Shown here one piece after another: positions 15,895-23,981 of a stretch of 64,000 nt of DNA. Each line of letters opens with the position of its first letter. Within the stretch, counting starts at the first letter, position 1. The stretch is from positions 186,001 through 250,000 of the forward strand of contig JAXMDA010000001.1 of assembly GCA_046349085.1 (NCBI GenBank). The letters are read 5' to 3'. Origin of the DNA: JAJXWB01 sp046349085 (GTDB taxonomy: Bacteria; Pseudomonadota; Alphaproteobacteria; Rhizobiales; Beijerinckiaceae). Below the pieces are notes generated by a model that was not told the origin of the DNA, did not search any database, and saw only the letters and a list, made by a program, of their open reading frames with translations. The translations under genes and the position numbers were made by a program.

Positions 15895-18800
15895 TCACAG
15901 ACGCGAGATCGTCGGGCGCGCAGCCTTGCCGTTGCCCTTGACCGGCGCCGCCTGCCAGCCGCCGGCCGGCGGCGTCACGTCGTTTGCGGCCGGCTCGGGC
16001 GATTTCGGCTGGTAGGCGCCGGCGAGCGCCTTGGCGCGCTCCATCGTCTTGGCGTCGAAACGCGAGGCCACGTCGTCGCGCTTCTTGGCGGCGTCCGCGT
16101 CGCCCTGGTCCGCGGCGGCCGCAAACCAGGCGTAGGACTGCACGAGATCCTGCGGGCCGCCCATACCGCGGGCGTAGAGGATCGCCAGATTGTACTGGCT
16201 GTCGCGCACGCCGTACTCCGCGGCCTTGCGGAACCAGCGCGCGGCGGCGGCGTAGTCGGGCTTGCCGCCGCCGTCGGCGAGCAGCACGGCGAGATTGTGC
16301 ATGGCGCGCACGTTGCCGGTTTCGGCGGCGCGTTCGTACCATGTGCGCGCGATCGCAATGTCCCGGTCGACGCCGAGGCCGCGCTCGAACAGCACGCCCA
16401 GGCGATATTGCGCCGGGGCGAGGCCCTTGGCGGCGCTCTTCTCGAACCAGCGGGCCGCGGCCTTGAGGTCGCGCGGCGTCTGGTTGCCATCGGCGTAGCG
16501 CGCGGCGAGCTCGAATTGCGCGGCGGCGTCGCCCTGCGCGGCGATCTTCTCCAGCGCCGCCGTCGGAATGGCGACATTGGCCGGAGACTGGATCGAGCCA
16601 ACGGGCGCGGCGTCGACGGCGCCGGCGTCGGCGCGCGGCTGGCGCGCCAAGGTCGGCAGGTTCGAGGGGGCGTCGACGCGGCGCGGGGCGGGCGTCGGGG
16701 CGGAAGCGGCCGCGGGGGCGGCGTCGGCTGGCTGCGCTTCGGCTTTCGGGCCGGGGGCCGCCGCGCCGTCGTCCTTCTGCACAGCCGCGCCCTTTTCCTG
16801 CGCGGCGGGGGCGGTCTCGTCGCGCGCGGGCGCCTTGCCGGCGGGCGCGGGATCGGCCGGGCGAACGATCGGCGGCGGCTCCGCGAGGCCCGACGAACGG
16901 CCGGTGTACACGCGCGCGATCTGCAGGGCGCCCAGCAGCCCGATGAGGGCTGCGAGAGAGAGCAGGATCGGCTTGCGGCGGCGTTCGTAGACGGCGCGCA
17001 CCTGCGAGAGGCGGCCTTCGCCCTGCGCCTTTTCGGCATTGTCGACGGCTTCGGCTTCCTCGGCCGCGACGCTGGCCGCCTGCGCAGCGAGAGCGGCGCG
17101 ACGGGCGGCGGCGATGAAACCGGCCTGCGGCGAACGGTCGTCGACATCGGCGCCCGGCGCGGCGGAACGCCCGGCGCGGCCGGCGCCGGGCTCGATGAGA
17201 ATGTCGTGGTCGAGCGAGGGCGGCGCGGCGCGCTGCGGACGCGCCTCGACGCGCGGTTCGACCTTCTCGCCCTTCAGTCGCGCGAGCGCGGCGGCGGCGC
17301 TGATCGTCGAACCCTGCGCGGGCGATTCCTGCGCCGGCTCGGGCGTCGGCGTCCGCGCGGCCGCCGCCTGCGGCGACTGAGCTGCGGGGCGCGGCGCGGC
17401 GCGGGTTTCCCCGACATCGCCTTCCAGCGTGGCGAGCCGGTCGACGACGCGCTCCAGCGTGGCGTGGACCGCCTTCAGGGTCGCGTGCGTACGCTGGTCG
17501 GAAGCGTCCTGGATCGCGCGCAGGTCGGCCAGTTCGCGGCCGATCTCGCCCGAGCCGGCGCCGCCCATTCCGGCGAGCGCCTCGCGGACGGATTCGCGCG
17601 CCGCCGTGCGGGCGGCGTCTTCGGCCGCCTCGAAGGCCGCCGAGCGCGTCTCGTTGAGCTGCGCGAACAGGTCGGAAATCATCCGCTCGAGCGAAGCGAC
17701 GGACTCGTCGCGACCGCCGCCGGAGCGCTCGATCTTGCGCGACAGCAGCTCGATCTGCGCCTGGAGGGCCGCGAGGTCCTCGCGGCCGGCGCCGGGGCTT
17801 GCCGCACGATCGACCTTGTCGGCGAGTTCGCGGACGAGCTTTTCGAGATTCTGCGTTTCGACGGCCGGCGCCTGGCGCGGCGCGGCGAGGCTCTGCGCGA
17901 CCGCGCGATGCAGCTTGTCGAGACGGTCGCCGAAGACCGCCATCTGTTCCTGCGCGGGCCCAGCGGCCAGCGCGGCGTCGATACGTTCGGACAGGCGCTC
18001 CACGCGGCTTTCCAGAGCGCGGATCCCTTCCACGCCCATGCCGTCGGCCACGACGGCGCGTATGTCGGAGACGATGCGCGCGACATCGGCCGCCGCGACG
18101 CCGGCGCCGCCCGTGCGCTCCAGTCGCGCGGCGAGCTCGCCTAGCTCCTGTTGCGCGCGCTCGCCGCCATGCGAAGCCACGGCGGCGCGCGCCAGCAGGT
18201 CGCGCACTTCGCGCGTCTGGTCGAATATCGCGCGGATCGTCTGCGGATCGGCGCCGCCGCGCGTCTCGAGATTCTCGATCTTGGCGGCGATGGCGCGCAT
18301 GTCCTGTTCGAGGCCGCCGATCGCCTCGCGCGAATCCATGTCGCGCAGTCCTGCGCGCAATTCGCGCGCAAGCTGTTCGATCGGCGTGGCGACGGCGTCG
18401 CGCACGCCCTCGATGCGCGCGACATGCAGGCGATCGGCGATGTCGCGCACCGCCGTTTCCAGCGAGGACACCGAAGCGCGCGGGGCGAGTTCGCCGAGGC
18501 CGCGCGACACGGCGGCGACTTCGCGCCGCAACTGGTCGATCGTTTCGTCTGCGCCGCGCGCGCCCCTGGACGCGAACTCCTCGCGCATCTTCTCGATGCG
18601 TTCGGACATGCGGTTGATGTCGCCCTGGAGACCGGCGAGCGCCTGGGGCTGCGCGGCGCCCTCGGCGGGAATGGCGCGTTCGAGCCGCTCCACGACCGAG
18701 GCGAGCCGCGTCTCGAGTTCGCTCGGCGCGCGACGCTGGTCGAAGGGCGGGCGCGGCTCGGCGCGGCGGGCGGCGAAAGGCAGCGGCGCCTCGCCATCGA

Positions 18801-19692
18801 GCTCGCGCTGGCGGCGCATGATCTGGGAGACGGCGTCGGCGGCCTGCGGCCGCACGACCGTCTCGGCGGCCACGGAACGGATCGTCGGGCGCACGGCGCC
18901 CTGCGCCATCTGGCCGGAAAGCTGGGTCAACTGCGCTTCGATGCGCGCAAGCCGGTCGGCGTCGGCCCGGCCGCGTTCGCTGCTTTCGAGATAGGTCGCG
19001 ATCTCGGACAGTTTGGAATCTATTTCGCGCAAGCCCTCGTCGCTGCGGCGCGTGTCGCTGTCCTGCGCGAGATCGTCGACGCGGCTTTCCAGTCGCGAGA
19101 GCGCGCCGCGAACGGGCCTGGCGCGAGCTTCGTCGTCGCCGCGCGTCACCTTCTGTTCGATCTCGGCGAGACGCCGCGAGATCGACTGCAGCGTGCGGCC
19201 CTCGCGGTTGCGGCTGGCGTGCGAGGATTCGATCACGTCGACCATTTCCGCGAGCGCGCGCGCCGTCTTGTCCTGGCCGCGCGCGGCGCGGCGCTCGTAG
19301 GCGTCGAGCGCGTTTTCGATCAGGCTTTCGGCTTCTTCCGTATCGCGCCACGAGACCTCGCGGGCGCTGGCGTTGCGCGAAAGGCTGCGGCCTGCGCCGC
19401 GGCGACGATGGGCGGCCAGATCCTCGACGCCGTCGTCGTCCCGCCCGCGTTTCTCGCCGCGTCTGCGCGCGCGTCCATTGTCGCGCATTCGCGAAAGACG
19501 GGCGGACACTGCGTCCATGTCGTCGTCGTCGCGATGATCCCGTTCGGCTTCGACGTCGCCGGCGCGGTCGGCGATGACTTCATTCAGCCATTCGCCAACG
19601 CTCATGCCTTCGCGCTGAGCCGCCTCCCGGGCGGCTTCCCGCGTGTCGAAGCCTATCCCCTTGATGCTCCACGGCGCCGCCTTGTTCATCAT
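15895..19692 (-). CDS. PodJ-like polar protein: coiled coil, one membrane span, Sel1 repeats
   Basis: A 1265-residue protein with the architecture of Caulobacter PodJ. The N-terminus (MMNKAAPWSIKGIGFDTREA, with GMSVGEWLNEVIADRA) is the typical cytoplasmic start of this family. Residues 60-890 or so are charged, heptad-rich helices. One membrane segment lies at about 905-926 (PILLSLAALIGLLGALQIA). It is followed by an Ala/Pro linker and four to five Sel1/TPR-like repeats at about 1045-1200 (for example GDAAAQFELAARYADG and GNVRAMHNLAVLLADG). PodJ localises pole-specific development factors. The cytoplasmic coiled coil, transmembrane anchor and periplasmic repeats fit that role. The exact function in this organism is inferred. 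A near-consensus CtrA site lies about 120 bases upstream. Confidence 0.8.
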   Translation of the reverse strand: MMNKAAPWSIKGIGFDTREAAREAAQREGMSVGEWLNEVIADRAGDVEAERDHRDDDDMDAVSARLSRMRDNGRARRRGEKRGRDDDGVEDLAAHRRRGAGRSLSRNASAREVSWRDTEEAESLIENALDAYERRAARGQDKTARALAEMVDVIESSHASRNREGRTLQSISRRLAEIEQKVTRGDDEARARPVRGALSRLESRVDDLAQDSDTRRSDEGLREIDSKLSEIATYLESSERGRADADRLARIEAQLTQLSGQMAQGAVRPTIRSVAAETVVRPQAADAVSQIMRRQRELDGEAPLPFAARRAEPRPPFDQRRAPSELETRLASVVERLERAIPAEGAAQPQALAGLQGDINRMSERIEKMREEFASRGARGADETIDQLRREVAAVSRGLGELAPRASVSSLETAVRDIADRLHVARIEGVRDAVATPIEQLARELRAGLRDMDSREAIGGLEQDMRAIAAKIENLETRGGADPQTIRAIFDQTREVRDLLARAAVASHGGERAQQELGELAARLERTGGAGVAAADVARIVSDIRAVVADGMGVEGIRALESRVERLSERIDAALAAGPAQEQMAVFGDRLDKLHRAVAQSLAAPRQAPAVETQNLEKLVRELADKVDRAASPGAGREDLAALQAQIELLSRKIERSGGGRDESVASLERMISDLFAQLNETRSAAFEAAEDAARTAARESVREALAGMGGAGSGEIGRELADLRAIQDASDQRTHATLKAVHATLERVVDRLATLEGDVGETRAAPRPAAQSPQAAAARTPTPEPAQESPAQGSTISAAAALARLKGEKVEPRVEARPQRAAPPSLDHDILIEPGAGRAGRSAAPGADVDDRSPQAGFIAAARRAALAAQAASVAAEEAEAVDNAEKAQGEGRLSQVRAVYERRRKPILLSLAALIGLLGALQIARVYTGRSSGLAEPPPIVRPADPAPAGKAPARDETAPAAQEKGAAVQKDDGAAAPGPKAEAQPADAAPAAASAPTPAPRRVDAPSNLPTLARQPRADAGAVDAAPVGSIQSPANVAIPTAALEKIAAQGDAAAQFELAARYADGNQTPRDLKAAARWFEKSAAKGLAPAQYRLGVLFERGLGVDRDIAIARTWYERAAETGNVRAMHNLAVLLADGGGKPDYAAAARWFRKAAEYGVRDSQYNLAILYARGMGGPQDLVQSYAWFAAAADQGDADAAKKRDDVASRFDAKTMERAKALAGAYQPKSPEPAANDVTPPAGGWQAAPVKGNGKAARPTISRL

Positions 19693-19811
19693 CTCATCCG
19701 TTGGACCCGGTTGGCCCGGGCGCGTCGATCAATCGAGAATCGTTACGCAAGAAGCGAATCAGACAGCGAAAACAACGTACCGTCCTCAGAGCGGACTTTC
19801 GAGCGGCTATG

Positions 19812-19827
19812 GTAAACACCGGGTTAA
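19812..19827 (-). promoter_or_regulatory. CtrA-like site upstream of the PodJ-like gene
   Basis: On the minus strand the sequence reads TTAACCCGGTGTTTAC. This matches the CtrA consensus TTAA-N7-TTAA with one mismatch (TTTA in the second half). It lies about 120 bases before the PodJ-like start, in the most AT-rich intergenic segment of the window (19693-19966), which also holds the MerR promoter. Confidence 0.4.
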
Positions 19828-19966
19828 GAGACGACCGAGATCGATACACATACCCGCTTCAGTTGTTTTTACAATTTATACACTTTTAAGTTGCAATAAC
19901 GCACGAATCACGTTTCCCTAGGTCCAGCGGCCGCTACGGCCGTCGAACCCAGGGGATGCGGGCGAC

Positions 19967-20431
19967 ATGAGCAGGGCTTCGGACAGGCCTTCGGACAAGG
20001 CTTTTGCGGGCGCCGACGGAAGCGCGGGATTGCGTGCGGCGCACGAGACCGGCGAGCGACTCTATACGATCGGCGACATGGCGCGCGCCTACAAGGTGAC
20101 GCTACGCGCGTTGCGCTTCTATGAGGATCGCGGACTGATCAAGCCGATCCGCCACGGCGTATCGCGCTTTTACGACGCGGCGGCGCGCTCGCGGTTCGAG
20201 ACGATTCTGCGCGGCAAGCAGTTGGGATTCACGCTCACCCAGATCTTCGCGATGCTCCCGAAGCACGAAAGGTCCGAGCCTGCGGGGAAACTGGATCTCA
20301 AGGAAGGCCAGGTGCTGACGCAGATCGCGCAACTCGAGCGCAAGCGCGACGAACTCGACACCGCGATCGCCGCCCTGCGCGAGACGCACAACCGCATGGC
20401 CGACGATCATCGGGCCGCAACCGCGGCGTAA
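19967..20431 (+). CDS. MerR-family transcriptional regulator
   Basis: A 154-residue regulator. The N-terminal 25 or so residues are a variable tail. Then YTIGDMARAYKVTLRALRFYEDRGLIKPIR is a MerR winged helix-turn-helix, and the LEGQ-like C-terminal dimerisation helix ends with LERKRDELDTAIAALRETHN. No Cys pair for metal sensing is visible. It stands directly upstream of the acyl-CoA dehydrogenase/thiolase/FadB cluster in the same direction, separated by a strong terminator. This fits a regulator of beta-oxidation acting from its own transcript. The effector is unknown, and an acyl-CoA is plausible by context. Confidence 0.87.
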   Translation: MSRASDRPSDKAFAGADGSAGLRAAHETGERLYTIGDMARAYKVTLRALRFYEDRGLIKPIRHGVSRFYDAAARSRFETILRGKQLGFTLTQIFAMLPKHERSEPAGKLDLKEGQVLTQIAQLERKRDELDTAIAALRETHNRMADDHRAATAA

Positions 20432-20483
20432 ACGAAACCGCCGGTTTGCCCGCCTTCTGCGGGAAATTCATTTCAGTTGTTCA

Positions 20484-20512
20484 GCCCGCCGCGCCTTCGC
20501 GGCGGGCTTTTT
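20484..20512 (+). terminator. Rho-independent terminator after the MerR gene
   Basis: GCCCGCCGC (20484-20492) pairs with GCGGCGGGC (20499-20507) across a six-base loop and is followed directly by five T. It lies 52 bases past the MerR stop and separates that gene from the beta-oxidation promoter. Confidence 0.85.
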
Positions 20513-20539
20513 CGTTCACCGCCCCACTCGCGACGCCCC

Positions 20540-20568
20540 TTGACTGGCCCCCGCGCACTGTTTATATG
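20540..20568 (+). promoter_or_regulatory. Sigma-70 type promoter of the beta-oxidation cluster
   Basis: TTGACT at 20540-20545 and TATATG at 20563-20568 with a 17-base spacer. This predicts a start near 20575 and a leader of about 70 bases before the ATG at 20643. It supports that ATG over the in-frame ATG at 20568, which would lie inside the -10 region. Confidence 0.6.
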
Positions 20569-20642
20569 TGAACCATCAAGAGCTGCGAACGCCAAGACCA
20601 ACAACGCGTCCGCTCTTTATGCACATCCACTCGGAGCGCTTC

Positions 20643-22436
20643 ATGCCGATCTACAAGGCCCCGGTCGACGACACGCTGTTTCTGCTCGACGACGTGCTGC
20701 ACTATGCCCGCTACGACAACCTTCCCGGCTTTTCGGATGCGTCGCGCGACGTCGTCGAGGCCGTTCTCAACGAAGCCGCCAAGATCGCGGAACAGGTCCT
20801 GCAGCCGCTGAACCTCGTCGGCGACCGCGAGGGCTGCAAGCGCGCCGCGGACGGCTCGGTGACGACGCCCAAGGGCTTCAAGGAGGCGTTCAAGGCCTAT
20901 GCGGAAGGCGGCTGGATCAGCCTGCCGATGCCGCCCGAATATGGCGGCCAGGGCCTGCCGGTCGTGCTGTCGCATGCGGTCGGCGAATACATGAATTCCG
21001 CCAACCAGGCCTTCGCCATGTACCCGGGCCTGACCTCGGGCGCGGTCGCGGCCATCCTCGCTCATGGCACCGAGGAGCAGAAGCAGCTCTACGGAACGCG
21101 CATGATCGCGGGCCAGTGGACCGGCACGATGAACCTGACCGAGCCGCATTGCGGCACGGATCTCGGCCTGCTGAAAACCAAGGCGGTCAAGAACGGCGAC
21201 GGCTCCTATCACATCACCGGCCAGAAGATCTTCATCTCGGCCGGCGAGCACGACATGGCCGAAAACATCGTTCATCTCGTGCTCGCGCGCATCGAGGGCG
21301 CGCCGGCCGGCGTGAAGGGCATTTCGCTGTTCATCGTGCCGAAATACGAAGTCTCGGACGAAGGCGCGATCGGCGCGCGCAACGCGGTTTCCTGCGGTTC
21401 GCTCGAGCACAAGATGGGCATCCACGGCAACGCCACCTGCGTGATGAACTACGACGGCGCCAAGGGCTTCCTGCTCGGCCAGGAGAACAAGGGGCTGGCC
21501 GCCATGTTCACGATGATGAACGAGGCGCGCCTCGGCGTCGCGGCGCAGGGGCTGGCGCAGTCCGAGGCCGCCTATCAGAACGCGGTCGAATATGCGCGCG
21601 AGCGCGCGCAGGGCCGTTCGATCTCCGGCGTCAAGGCGCCGCAGCAATCGGCCGACCCGATCATCGTGCATCCCGACGTGCGGCGAATGCTGCTGGAGAT
21701 GAAGGCCTTCAACGAGGGCGCGCGCGCCTTCGCGCTGTGGACGGCGCTCGAGGCCGACATCCTGCACCGCTCGCCCGACGAGGAGGCGCGCAAGGCGGCC
21801 GACGACCATCTCGGCCTGATGACGCCGGTGCTGAAGGGCGTGTTGACCGACTACGGCTTCGACAACGCCGTGAAGGCGCAGCAGGTATTCGGCGGCCACG
21901 GCTATGTCGGCGAATACGGCATGGACCAGTTCGTGCGCGACGCGCGCATCGCCATGATCTACGAAGGCGCCAACGGCATTCAGGCGCTCGACCTCGTCGG
22001 TCGCAAACTGCCCAAGGACGGCGGCCGCGCGATCACGGCCTTCTTCAAGAAGGTCGGCGACTACGTGAAGGAAAAGGAAGCCGACGAGGCGATGAAGCCT
22101 TACGTCGCCCCGCTCGGCAAGGCGCTCGGCGACCTGCAGAAGGCGACCATGTGGCTGATGCAGAACGGCATGGCCAATCCCGACAATGCGGGCGCCGCCT
22201 CGACCGACTACATGCATCTCTTCGGCCTCGTGGCGATCGGCTACATGTGGGCGCGCATCGCCGAGGGCGCGCTAGCCCGCAAGGCGCGCGACGCCGCGCA
22301 GGCCGCGGCCATGGACGCCAAGCTGACGACCGGGCGCTTCTACATGGAGCGTATGCTGCCGGAGACGGGGCTGCGGCTTGCGCGCATCAACACGGGCGCC
22401 GCCACGATGATGGCGCTGCCGGCGGAAGCGTTCTGA
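20643..22436 (+). CDS. Acyl-CoA dehydrogenase, large (about 600 aa) type
   Basis: A 597-residue enzyme starting MPIYKAPVDDTLFLLDDVLH, the standard start of this subfamily, with GGAG seven bases upstream. It carries MNLTEPHCGTDLGLLKTKA (FAD and substrate contact), KIFISAGEHDMAENIVHLVLAR, KMGIHGNATCVMNYDGAKGFLLG, and a C-terminal extension of about 150 residues absent from short acyl-CoA dehydrogenases. MIYEGANGIQALDLVGRKL holds the likely catalytic Glu region. It catalyses the first step of beta-oxidation, with ETF as probable electron acceptor. It is the first gene of a cluster with thiolase and FadB/J downstream, and a palindromic repeat fills the 200-base gap after it. Confidence 0.92.
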   Translation: MPIYKAPVDDTLFLLDDVLHYARYDNLPGFSDASRDVVEAVLNEAAKIAEQVLQPLNLVGDREGCKRAADGSVTTPKGFKEAFKAYAEGGWISLPMPPEYGGQGLPVVLSHAVGEYMNSANQAFAMYPGLTSGAVAAILAHGTEEQKQLYGTRMIAGQWTGTMNLTEPHCGTDLGLLKTKAVKNGDGSYHITGQKIFISAGEHDMAENIVHLVLARIEGAPAGVKGISLFIVPKYEVSDEGAIGARNAVSCGSLEHKMGIHGNATCVMNYDGAKGFLLGQENKGLAAMFTMMNEARLGVAAQGLAQSEAAYQNAVEYARERAQGRSISGVKAPQQSADPIIVHPDVRRMLLEMKAFNEGARAFALWTALEADILHRSPDEEARKAADDHLGLMTPVLKGVLTDYGFDNAVKAQQVFGGHGYVGEYGMDQFVRDARIAMIYEGANGIQALDLVGRKLPKDGGRAITAFFKKVGDYVKEKEADEAMKPYVAPLGKALGDLQKATMWLMQNGMANPDNAGAASTDYMHLFGLVAIGYMWARIAEGALARKARDAAQAAAMDAKLTTGRFYMERMLPETGLRLARINTGAATMMALPAEAF

Positions 22437-22453
22437 TCATCCCGCATCTTGTT

Positions 22454-22578
22454 CCCTCCCCTCTTGTGGGGGAGGGTTAGGGTGGGGGGTCGGGAAACTT
22501 TACCGGATGTGCGGGTTCGCCAATCTCGCAAGGCTTCCCGACCCCCTCCCCCGCCCCTCCCCACAAGGGGGAGGGGAG
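22454..22578. repeat. Large imperfect inverted repeat between acyl-CoA dehydrogenase and thiolase genes
   Basis: A C-rich arm at about 22454-22496 ending in GGTCGGGAA is mirrored by TTCCCGACC and its continuation at 22535-22578. The arms are about 42 bases long with small differences. TTGTGGGG and CCCCACAA mark the outer part. Elements of this type are dispersed intergenic repeats in Hyphomicrobiales genomes. In RNA it would form a long hairpin inside the cluster transcript, which could affect message stability. Confidence 0.7.
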
Positions 22579-22636
22579 AATGACAACCGACTGCGACTCG
22601 TGAGTTGCAAAGACGAGCGCCGCAAGGGAGCACCAC

Positions 22637-23845
22637 ATGGCAGACGCATTCATCTACGACGCCGTGCGCACGCCGCGCGGCCGCGGCAAGTCGGACGGCT
22701 CGCTGCACGAAGTCTCGACGCTGCAGCTCGCCGCCGGCGCATTGCGTGCCGTGAAGGAGCGCAACAACCTCGACACGAAGCTGATCGACGACGTCATCCT
22801 CGGCTGCGTCGACACAGTCGGCGAATCCGGCTCCGACATCGCCCGCGTCTCGGCGCTGGTCGCGGGCTACGGCAATCACGTGCCGGGCGTGCAGATCAAC
22901 CGCTTCTGCGCGTCGGGCCTCGACGCCGTGAACTTCGCCTCCGCGCAGGTCATGTCCGGCCAGCACGACATGACGATCGGCGGCGGCGTCGAAAGCATGA
23001 GCCGCGTCGGCATGGGCGCGGAGGGCGGCGCATGGCCGGTCGATCCGTCGGCGGCGATCCCCACCTATTTCATGCCGCAGGGCGTGTCGGCCGATCTCAT
23101 CGCCACCAAGTACGGTTTTTCGCGCGACGACGTCGACGCCTATGCGATCGAGTCGCAGAAGCGCGCCGCGCAGTCCTGGAAGGAAGGCCGTTTTTCGAAG
23201 ACGGTCGTTCCGGTGCGCGACGTCAACGGCGTGACCATCCTCGACCATGACGAGCACATGCGGCCGGACGCCAACATGCAGTCGCTCGCCTCGCTCAAGC
23301 CCTCCTTCGTCATGATGGGCGAACAGGGCGGCTTCGACGCCGTCGCGATCCAGCGCTATCCGGAAGTCGAGGCGATCAACCACGTTCACCACGCCGGCAA
23401 TTCGTCGGGCATCGTCGACGGCGCCGCCGCCATCCTCATCGGCTCGGCCGAAGCCGGCAAGAAGTCCGGTCTCAAGCCTCGCGCCCGGATCAAGGCGTTC
23501 TGCAACATCGGCTCGGAGCCGGCGATCATGCTGACCGGCCCGGTCGACGTGACGCAGAAGCTGCTCGCCAAGACCGGCATGAGCATCAAGGACATCGACC
23601 TGTTCGAGGTGAACGAGGCCTTCGCCTCGGTCGTGCTGCGCTTCCTGCAGGCCTTCGACGTCGATCCGGCGAAGGTGAACCCCTGCGGCGGCGCGATCGC
23701 CATGGGCCATCCGCTCGGCGCGACCGGCGCGATCCTCGTCTCGACCGCGCTCGACGAGCTCGAGCGCACGGGCAAGCAGACCGCGCTCATCACGCTTTGC
23801 ATCGGCGCCGGCATGGGCACGGCGACGATCATCGAGCGCGTGTAA
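22637..23845 (+). CDS. fadA: Acetyl-CoA C-acyltransferase (thiolase)
   Basis: A 402-residue thiolase. The acyl-accepting Cys91 is in INRFCASGLDAVNFASAQV. His358 is in GGAIAMGHPLGATGA and the second catalytic Cys388 in LCIGAGMGTATIIERV. Length and motifs are complete. The position after the large acyl-CoA dehydrogenase and before the FadB/J gene identifies it as the beta-oxidation thiolase rather than the biosynthetic acetoacetyl-CoA type. It should form a complex with the FadB/J product or act with it in the cytoplasm. The start ATG at 22637 has an AAGGGAG ribosome-binding site. Confidence 0.9.
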   Translation: MADAFIYDAVRTPRGRGKSDGSLHEVSTLQLAAGALRAVKERNNLDTKLIDDVILGCVDTVGESGSDIARVSALVAGYGNHVPGVQINRFCASGLDAVNFASAQVMSGQHDMTIGGGVESMSRVGMGAEGGAWPVDPSAAIPTYFMPQGVSADLIATKYGFSRDDVDAYAIESQKRAAQSWKEGRFSKTVVPVRDVNGVTILDHDEHMRPDANMQSLASLKPSFVMMGEQGGFDAVAIQRYPEVEAINHVHHAGNSSGIVDGAAAILIGSAEAGKKSGLKPRARIKAFCNIGSEPAIMLTGPVDVTQKLLAKTGMSIKDIDLFEVNEAFASVVLRFLQAFDVDPAKVNPCGGAIAMGHPLGATGAILVSTALDELERTGKQTALITLCIGAGMGTATIIERV

Positions 23846-23855
23846 CGACCACAAT

Positions 23856-23959
23856 CCCTCACCCTGAGGGGCGCCCGCAGGGCGCGTCCCGAAGGGTGGG
23901 CCGGGTTACGACATTTGCCCATCCTTCGAGACGCCGCTGCGCGGCTCCTCAGGGTGAGG
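23856..23959. repeat. Inverted repeat of the CCTCACCCTGAGG type
   Basis: The left arm, with CCCTCACCCTGAGGGG at about 23856, is mirrored by CTCCTCAGGGTGAGG at about 23945-23959, with CATCCTTCGAG inside. It fills the gap between thiolase and fadB/J. This is a common dispersed palindromic element of rhizobial-type genomes. It differs in sequence from the elements in the gaps before and after. Confidence 0.7.
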
Positions 23960-23981
23960 CTCGCGGAACGGGAGCATCGCT

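Noticed and set aside
15409..18144. 911-codon plus-strand frame opposite the PodJ-like gene
   Set aside because: Composition is that of an antisense shadow (Arg, Gly and Leu repeats) and it crosses two genuine minus-strand genes. No family motif is present.
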